Below, one piece after another: positions 20,591-25,109 of a stretch of DNA of 25,109 nucleotides. Every line of letters starts with the position of its first letter. Within the stretch, counting starts at the first letter, position 1. Below the pieces are notes generated by a model, which did no database searches, was not told the DNA's origin, and worked only from the letters and a program-made list of their open reading frames with translations. The position numbers and the translations under genes were made by a program. The DNA is from a virus, in the IMG/VR virus record IMGVR_UViG_3300030406_004514, positions 1-25,109 of that record; one strand, 5' to 3'.

Positions 20591-21315
20591 TAGCCTTTTC
20601 CTCCAGCATATTGCTGTTGTAGCATAATGTCATCGAAGAATTCCTTCTTAACATCTGCATCGTTAAATCTACCTTTTAATACAGTAGTCTGAGTTAGAGA
20701 AGAATGAGCCATAATACCTCTATTCTCGCAACACCCATGAACTGCATGAATATACACAGCTAGATCTTCCGTGTCAGTTGCTTCTTGCAACTCTCTTACA
20801 ATCTCATTACAGAGTTGTTCTTGTAAAGTACCTCTACGGGCAACCCATTGCGCTATTCTGGTATATTTAGATAATCCAATCACCATCTTATTAGGAATAA
20901 TTCCAATATAAGCTATACCTACAACAGGCTGATGATGATGCGAGCACATAGATCTTAGTTCAGATCTAACTACAAGCATACCATCATACTTATCATCACC
21001 TTCATTAGGGAAAGCAGTAGCAGCAGGCTTTTCAAAATACCTACCTCTCATTAGCTCGTTTATATACATCTTAGCTAACCGTTTAGGAGTACCCATAGCA
21101 TTAGGATCATTTTTCCAATCAATTAATAATCTATGTAATACTTCTTCGAAAGCTTCAGCTACTTCTTCTATAAGTCTCTCTCTTCCACTTTCGGTTAATA
21201 CTTCAGCTATATTATCATTAGACCAGGCTCTTAGACCTTTTTCTTTTATTGCTTTCCAATATAGCTCATGTACCTTTTGATCATTCATATATGTATTATA
21301 CTTGCTTTTACTCAC
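20590..21315 (-). CDS. folE: GTP cyclohydrolase I (FolE)
   Basis: The protein contains the zinc and catalytic elements RSMCSHHHQPVVG (C124, His126-128) and HAVHGCCENRG (C195/C196), and the VIGLSKYTRIAQWVARR segment. It converts GTP to 7,8-dihydroneopterin triphosphate, the first step to 7-deazaguanines. The start is a GTG at 21315 sharing one base with the queD stop (TAGTG). An ATG nine codons later (21288) has no ribosome-binding site. It adjoins queD. Confidence 0.94.
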   Translation of the reverse strand: MSKSKYNTYMNDQKVHELYWKAIKEKGLRAWSNDNIAEVLTESGRERLIEEVAEAFEEVLHRLLIDWKNDPNAMGTPKRLAKMYINELMRGRYFEKPAATAFPNEGDDKYDGMLVVRSELRSMCSHHHQPVVGIAYIGIIPNKMVIGLSKYTRIAQWVARRGTLQEQLCNEIVRELQEATDTEDLAVYIHAVHGCCENRGIMAHSSLTQTTVLKGRFNDADVKKEFFDDIMLQQQYAGGKG

Positions 21316-21767
21316 TAGTTCAAGTCCCTTTTAAAAATAGCACTATTAGCTCCATGCTCTCTTACTTCAACACTTACACAGTAGCACCTATTGTCAGTTT
21401 TTTCTCTAACAATTTTATCTGCTTCATGAAAAGCATGCTCTGCAAACTTCTCACACCCTACACCTTCCATGATTACTATATCAATTAATCCCATCTTATC
21501 TAGATCACAAAAAGTATCTATAGCTGGATCATCAACATCAACAGCAGTCTTATGGTCAAAGTTATCCTTTAACCATTGCTTTAGTTCACCTAAGTCACCA
21601 AAGTCAACAGCCCAATTTTTATCATCTAATTCACTAGCTGCAAAAGTAAAGGTAAATGCTAATGCATATCCATGAATCAAACTACAATGACTATGAGTAG
21701 CGCCAGGCTGCCTAAACGCACAAGATAACCCTGCCTCATGTCCATACGTTTTAGTACTATAAAACAT
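21315..21767 (-). CDS. queD: 6-carboxytetrahydropterin synthase QueD (PTPS family)
   Basis: This 150-aa T-fold protein has THSHCSLIHGYALAF (C28, H32), the internal FGDLGELKQWLKDNFDHKTAV and the C-terminal CVSVEVREHGANSA with the pterin-binding Glu. It would make carboxytetrahydropterin from the FolE product. The usual C-x3-H-G-H is C-x3-H-G-Y here, and the early zinc His is not where expected; nearby H25 and H27 may compensate. It lies between the phosphoribosyltransferase and folE. Confidence 0.88.
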   Translation of the reverse strand: MFYSTKTYGHEAGLSCAFRQPGATHSHCSLIHGYALAFTFTFAASELDDKNWAVDFGDLGELKQWLKDNFDHKTAVDVDDPAIDTFCDLDKMGLIDIVIMEGVGCEKFAEHAFHEADKIVREKTDNRCYCVSVEVREHGANSAIFKRDLN

Positions 21768-22224
21768 CGTTACTCTCCCACCAAAATTTAACCCATCTCT
21801 TTTCTTCTTTTCTATCTATAGTCTTATGAAAAAAGTCAGGCATAGTTTCTTGGTCTGTATTTAAAATTAAACATGCTATAGATAGATTTTGTTCTGGAAA
21901 GTTACCCCATGTATCGATAACTTGTCTTATTGTCTCTCCGGAGTCTATTATATCATCAACAAGTAATATTTTTTGTCCGTTATTCATATCCTCTGCTACT
22001 ATTTCGTTATATTCTTTTTCAGCAAAGTCTCTTGTTGACCAGGTTATAGTTGTTATAGGTACTTCTAGTATATAAGATAATCTAGTTGCTAAAGGTAACC
22101 CACCTCTAACTAACCCTACTATTCTACTGTATTCAGTTCCAGTAGCTCTAATATTATTTACGATTTGTTTAACACCAGCTTCAAATTCGCTGTGTGTATA
22201 ATTAATTTCTTTTTTCTTCCACAT
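21757..22224 (-). CDS. Phosphoribosyltransferase (type I)
   Basis: The PRPP-binding motif ILLVDDIIDSGETI is intact, and RIVGLVRGGLPLATRLSYIL is the usual preceding loop of hypoxanthine/xanthine-type enzymes. ITTITWSTRDF resembles the flexible-loop region. I choose ATG 22224; in-frame ATGs at 22245-22248 lie deeper in the upstream oxygenase gene. The protein probably joins a base to PRPP. The base is unknown, but its place between queE and queD makes purine or deazapurine salvage plausible. Confidence 0.82.
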   Translation of the reverse strand: MWKKKEINYTHSEFEAGVKQIVNNIRATGTEYSRIVGLVRGGLPLATRLSYILEVPITTITWSTRDFAEKEYNEIVAEDMNNGQKILLVDDIIDSGETIRQVIDTWGNFPEQNLSIACLILNTDQETMPDFFHKTIDRKEEKRWVKFWWESNDVL

Positions 22225-22777
22225 TATTTGGATCCACGTTTTCATCACAGTACCAAGTTACTAAAACAGTTCTATAACCTTTTAGTACTTTACTAACACT
22301 ATGCTTTAAATTATGAGCATATTCAATAGTCTCTCCGACTTGTTGCTTAACTATAACAGGAGTAATTGTATCTCCTTCTCTATAAGATTTTAGGTCGTAT
22401 CTATTGATAGTATTATCATTTACTTCCATATCTCTTTTATAGTGAGGCTCATATACTATTATATCTCCACCTTCTAAATCATCTGATTTATCTATTAGAG
22501 TAATAGCTGTCTTTTTAACTAAGTTGTTATCATCGCAATGAGCTCTAGCAAAAGCACCAGGAGTATATCTTAGATAATATTGAGAGAATATTTTTAAGCC
22601 GTCGTGATGTAATTCTTTTTCTATCCAGTCAAAAGTATTCGGATGAATAGTCTCTGTATAGAATAGATTATAATATATTTTAACATACTTTAGCAACCTT
22701 TGATTGCTATTCCAAACCTTATTAGCTTTTTCTAATATATGAGAGTGATCTACTCTATTATAGTGCTTAGACTCCAA
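22202..22777 (-). CDS. 2OG-Fe(II) oxygenase, prolyl-4-hydroxylase-like
   Basis: The iron ligands are visible as ARAHCDD (H80, D82) and LKHSVSKVLKGYRTVLVTWY (H159, with R169 as the 2OG ligand). LEGGDIIVYEP sits between them, as in P4H-type phage proteins. The substrate is unknown; its placement between queE and the phosphoribosyltransferase raises the possibility of acting on the modified base. The start is a TTG at 22777 overlapping the queE stop; no ATG lies near the N-terminus, so the exact start is uncertain. Confidence 0.82.
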   Translation of the reverse strand: MESKHYNRVDHSHILEKANKVWNSNQRLLKYVKIYYNLFYTETIHPNTFDWIEKELHHDGLKIFSQYYLRYTPGAFARAHCDDNNLVKKTAITLIDKSDDLEGGDIIVYEPHYKRDMEVNDNTINRYDLKSYREGDTITPVIVKQQVGETIEYAHNLKHSVSKVLKGYRTVLVTWYCDENVDPNNVEEKRN

Positions 22778-23654
22778 TTAGATTACCCCATAAGTAGGTA
22801 TGAACTCTAGCTGATACATTATAGCCTCTTTTAAAAGCTTCTTTAGCAACATCACCATCGACTAGCTTCTGACCTTCTACAGTAGCTCCTACAGGCATTA
22901 TCCATATAGGCCAATCTACTCCATGATATCTAAATTTTTCTATAGTATCTTCTAACTCTTCCCAAGTTTCAGGTTTACCGTCTACAACAAACTTAAGCTG
23001 ACCCTTATTAGTCATTTGCGCATAGGTAGCTACTACCTCAGGTCTTATAGCTCTTTTAGTAGTTTCACCAGATACATTATGTAATTTAGGACTACAAGAT
23101 ATAAATAACTCACTACCCCATACATCTCTATACTCTTGCCAGAACTCAATAAACTCTGGTCTTAGAGTTTGAGTACCATTAGTCTCATAAGTTACATATC
23201 TAGGATAGTCTCTTTCTTCTATCCAATACTTCATCATATTCATGCTACATATCTGCGCATGCTTCATTAAAGGTTCACCACCAGTAAAGCACATATGTCT
23301 ATCACCCCAGGCGCCTTTATTCCATTTATTAGTAAATTCTTTTCTTACTCTATTAGCTATTTGCTCTGCTGTACCTTTATGCTGTAAGTGTTTAAACTTC
23401 TTAGACCATGAATAAGAACTATCACATCCGTATTCCCATACAGGTAGTTCTTCCATACGATTAACTTCTATAAGATCAAAGTCTTTATAAGGAAGCTTAT
23501 AAGTAGAAGGGTCAGTAGGATCGTCTTGACCAAATCCATTGCACTGCAAGTTACATAAAAAGAATCTTAACCACGCAGTAGGTCGTCCAGTATAGTGACC
23601 TTCTCCTTGAATAGAGTCAAATATCTCAGAATAAGCATATGTCATCTCGCTCAT
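22767..23654 (-). CDS. queE: 7-carboxy-7-deazaguanine synthase QueE (radical SAM)
   Basis: The protein starts with YSEIFDSIQGEGHYTGRPT and LRFFLCNLQC, the QueE hallmark. CFTGGEPLM and FISCSPKLHN are the SAM-binding and late elements. The iron-sulfur cysteines are spaced C34-x3-C38-x38-C77, the third being in YGCDSSYSW, instead of the common C-x3-C-x2-C. This looks like a loop insertion, and the protein is 295 aa against about 210-225 for typical QueE. It makes 7-carboxy-7-deazaguanine from carboxytetrahydropterin. The start overlaps the flavodoxin gene by 4 bp (ATGA). Confidence 0.93.
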   Translation of the reverse strand: MSEMTYAYSEIFDSIQGEGHYTGRPTAWLRFFLCNLQCNGFGQDDPTDPSTYKLPYKDFDLIEVNRMEELPVWEYGCDSSYSWSKKFKHLQHKGTAEQIANRVRKEFTNKWNKGAWGDRHMCFTGGEPLMKHAQICSMNMMKYWIEERDYPRYVTYETNGTQTLRPEFIEFWQEYRDVWGSELFISCSPKLHNVSGETTKRAIRPEVVATYAQMTNKGQLKFVVDGKPETWEELEDTIEKFRYHGVDWPIWIMPVGATVEGQKLVDGDVAKEAFKRGYNVSARVHTYLWGNLIGV

Positions 23655-24187
23655 ATTTCCTCTTTAAGTTGCTTTACCCATGCCATTATTCTTAACGGTG
23701 AATGAGTAGGTTCGTTATCTTCGTCTATAGGTAAACCATAAAAGGTATTTTCATCTTTAAGTCCAGTAGACTTCTCAAACTTATATCCTTCTGTTGAGGT
23801 TAAACCTATTAACCTTCCACCATTTTTTAAAACAACTTCCGCTAACATACCTAAACCATCTACAAAATTATCACCATAACCTACTTGATCACCTAACCCA
23901 TATAGAGCTACAGTTTGATCGGTAAAATCTATCTTACTAAATCTTTCATATGATTCGTTCCAATCATCTGAATATTCGCCATAAGTATCTAATCTTGGCT
24001 CACACCAAGTAGGAGTTCCAAGTATAAGCAAATCAGCTCTCCAATCTTCTGGACCAGCTTCATCTACTTTTACTAGGGAATGAGTTTTAGGTTTGAAATG
24101 AGTTATTATATCTTCACCGATAGCTTTAGTAAAGCCAGTTTCGGTTCCATATATTAACTTTAAGTTTATCTCGGAATTGAGATCCAT
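23651..24187 (-). CDS. Flavodoxin
   Basis: This 178-aa protein has the FMN phosphate loop GTETGFT (14-20), LILGTPTW, and the second flavin loop YGLGDQVGYGDNF, as in long-chain flavodoxins. It carries one or two electrons. It sits directly before queE with a 4-bp overlap, and flavodoxin is the known reductant for QueE in E. coli, so it likely powers that radical SAM enzyme here. AGGAG lies seven bases before the ATG. Confidence 0.94.
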   Translation of the reverse strand: MDLNSEINLKLIYGTETGFTKAIGEDIITHFKPKTHSLVKVDEAGPEDWRADLLILGTPTWCEPRLDTYGEYSDDWNESYERFSKIDFTDQTVALYGLGDQVGYGDNFVDGLGMLAEVVLKNGGRLIGLTSTEGYKFEKSTGLKDENTFYGLPIDEDNEPTHSPLRIMAWVKQLKEEI

Positions 24188-24209
24188 ATCTGCTCCTAGT
24201 TATTTTTTT

Positions 24210-24227
24210 AACGTGGAAGGGCACGTT
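24210..24227 (-). other. Hairpin in the leader between peptide deformylase and flavodoxin
   Basis: On the minus strand AACGTG-CCCTTC-CACGTT is a perfect 6-bp stem with a 6-nt loop, followed by a run of seven A. No T run follows, so I do not call a terminator on this strand. It may be an mRNA processing or stability element in the only sizeable gap of the right-hand cluster. Confidence 0.4.
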
Positions 24228-24231
24228 GGTA

Positions 24232-24753
24232 TTATTTAGCTAACTTAGCTGCCTTCTTGAGTAATCTAGTCATTTTAGTCCATTTCTTTTTGAACCTTTC
24301 TTGATGAATAGGGTGTGCTCTTTTAAAATATTCTATTCCATCTAAATGATCTATCTCGTGTTGAACGCATCTGGCTGCAAGTCCAGAATATCTTTTTGTG
24401 CAAATTGCTCCATGTAAGTTTTTATATCTTACTCTTATATCTTTCGGTCTTTTTATTTTTACATATACACCTGGATACGATAAGCAACCTTCATCCATTA
24501 ATACTTCTTCATCACTAGCAAATGTAATAATAGGGTTAAAAAGAACCTCAGGTGGTTCAGTATGAATAGCAAAAGCTCTTGTAGCTATACCTAATTGATT
24601 AGCAGCAAGACCAACTCCTTTTTCATCTTTCATAGTATTGATAAGCGTCTTATTTAGATCTGTTGCATCCATTATTGGATCAGCAAAATTAAACTCAGGC
24701 ATTTTCTGCCTTAGCATATCATTATTATCACCTATTGGAATTACTCTTTTCAT
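24232..24753 (-). CDS. def: Peptide deformylase
   Basis: All three metal-enzyme motifs are intact: GVGLAANQLG (46-55), EGCLS (88-92, Cys90 metal ligand) and QHEIDH (131-136). The basic tail RFKKKWTKMTRLLKKAAKLAK is unusual. It removes the formyl group from nascent proteins, and phage versions are thought to aid synthesis of phage or organelle-like membrane proteins. Its ATG shares a base with the gp46 stop (TAATG). An internal promoter in gp46 (24841-24869) may drive it. Confidence 0.95.
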   Translation of the reverse strand: MKRVIPIGDNNDMLRQKMPEFNFADPIMDATDLNKTLINTMKDEKGVGLAANQLGIATRAFAIHTEPPEVLFNPIITFASDEEVLMDEGCLSYPGVYVKIKRPKDIRVRYKNLHGAICTKRYSGLAARCVQHEIDHLDGIEYFKRAHPIHQERFKKKWTKMTRLLKKAAKLAK

Positions 24754-25109
24754 TAACTAGCCATTCTAGAGAACGATTTAACCTTCTCAAATTTTATTAC
24801 ATTATGAAATTTATCGATGAGGGTATCACCTTTATGACTTATTATATAGACATTAGTATCGGAAGTCAACTCTCTTAGTATTTTTAAGAACTCATCAGTA
24901 CCAGCTGAGTCAAGAGACGAATCAAATACTTCATCCATTATTAGTAAGTTAGTCGAAGCAGAGTTTCTAATCTTAGAAATACTTCTCCAAGTAAATAGTA
25001 ACGCTAGATCTATTCTCATTTTTTCTCCTTCAGAGAAAGAAGCGTAGCTAAAGTCATCTCTAAATCTAGATCTAATAGTTTCTGTAAAGTTCTCATCTAA
25101 CTCAAACTG
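24753..25109 (-). CDS. 46: Recombination endonuclease subunit gp46 (Rad50/SbcC-like), C-terminal part
   Basis: The frame is open to the right edge, so the gene begins outside the window; an internal ATG at 25019 is not the true start. Visible are the ABC signature SFSEGEKMRIDLALL, Walker B LLIMDEVFDSSLD and the switch His in VYIISHKGD, the expected C-terminal ATPase half. With gp47 it resects DNA ends to start recombination-dependent replication. Confidence 0.93.
   Translation of the reverse strand, partial: QFELDENFTETIRSRFRDDFSYASFSEGEKMRIDLALLFTWRSISKIRNSASTNLLIMDEVFDSSLDSAGTDEFLKILRELTSDTNVYIISHKGDTLIDKFHNVIKFEKVKSFSRMAS
24841..24869 (-). promoter_or_regulatory. Sigma70-type promoter inside the gp46 coding region
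   Basis: TTGACT (24869-24864), a 17-bp spacer and TATAAT (24846-24841) are encoded within codons for ELTSDTNVYIIS. The match equals the uvsX and gp43 promoters. It would start transcription near 24834, upstream of peptide deformylase and the 7-deazaguanine cluster. Confidence 0.6.

Noticed and set aside
24210-24227. Rho-independent terminator after peptide deformylase
   Set aside because: The hairpin is followed by A residues, not T, on the transcribed strand.
1-25109. CRISPR arrays, tRNA genes, insertion sequences or attachment repeats
   Set aside because: I saw no regularly spaced repeats, cloverleaf-like segments, transposase motifs or terminal repeats; intergenic space is minimal, with no gene-free stretch over 300 bases.

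Overview
The window looks like part of the genome of a T4-like marine myovirus. It is AT-rich throughout (about one third G+C by eye), every gene I can support is on the minus strand, and genes are packed with 1-106 bp overlaps. The T4 replication and recombination set is present: gp46 (partial), gp43, UvsX, gp41, gp45, gp44, gp62 and RegA, plus an Hsp20. The low G+C, the auxiliary metabolic genes and the 7-deazaguanine cluster suggest a pelagiphage (HTVC008M-type) or a cyanophage relative. The host is an inference.

Layout in transcription order, right to left. (1) 25109-24232: 3' end of gp46, then peptide deformylase. (2) 24187-15991: a long cluster holding flavodoxin, QueE, a 2OG-Fe(II) oxygenase, a phosphoribosyltransferase, QueD, FolE (GTP cyclohydrolase I), a small unknown gene, a DpdA-type transglycosylase, a PurN-fold formyltransferase, a P-loop kinase-like protein, QueF, a small unknown gene, QueC and a stand-alone class II glutamine amidotransferase. 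(3) 15991-14046: two tandem dUTPase/dCTP-deaminase-fold proteins and a GT-A glycosyltransferase-like protein. (4) 14030-10907: sliding clamp gp45, a peroxiredoxin, clamp loader gp44, a small MazG-like protein, gp62 and RegA. (5) 10849-9673: an unknown gene behind a GC-rich hairpin, then Hsp20 with its own promoter and terminator. (6) 9616-8581: a late-promoter unit of two tiny membrane proteins, an exported cytochrome c and a third membrane protein. (7) 8584-2729: gp43, a small conserved protein, UvsX, a 2OG oxygenase and the gp41 helicase. (8) 2729-1: an overlapping cassette of a P-loop kinase, a NadM-like nucleotidyltransferase, DUF2061, a second QueC-like PP-loop protein, an unknown protein and a partial 2OG oxygenase.

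The main story is a complete GTP-to-modified-DNA route. FolE, QueD, QueE (with a flavodoxin as likely reductant), QueC and QueF would make preQ1. DpdA would put it into DNA, and the formyltransferase, which overlaps dpdA, would cap it. The predicted product is formyl-dPreQ1 or dPreQ1. The separate amidotransferase beside QueC leaves open a Gat-QueC-type formamidine product.

Regulation can be read in places. Near-perfect sigma70-type promoters (TTGACT, 17-18 bp spacer, TATAAT or TATATT) precede uvsX, gp43 and hsp20, and one lies inside the gp46 coding region. A TATAAATA late promoter precedes the cytochrome unit. gp45 and gp44 share an identical 17-nt AU-rich start region, a candidate RegA operator. 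The least explained parts are the cytochrome/small-membrane-protein unit and the left-hand overlapping cassette.
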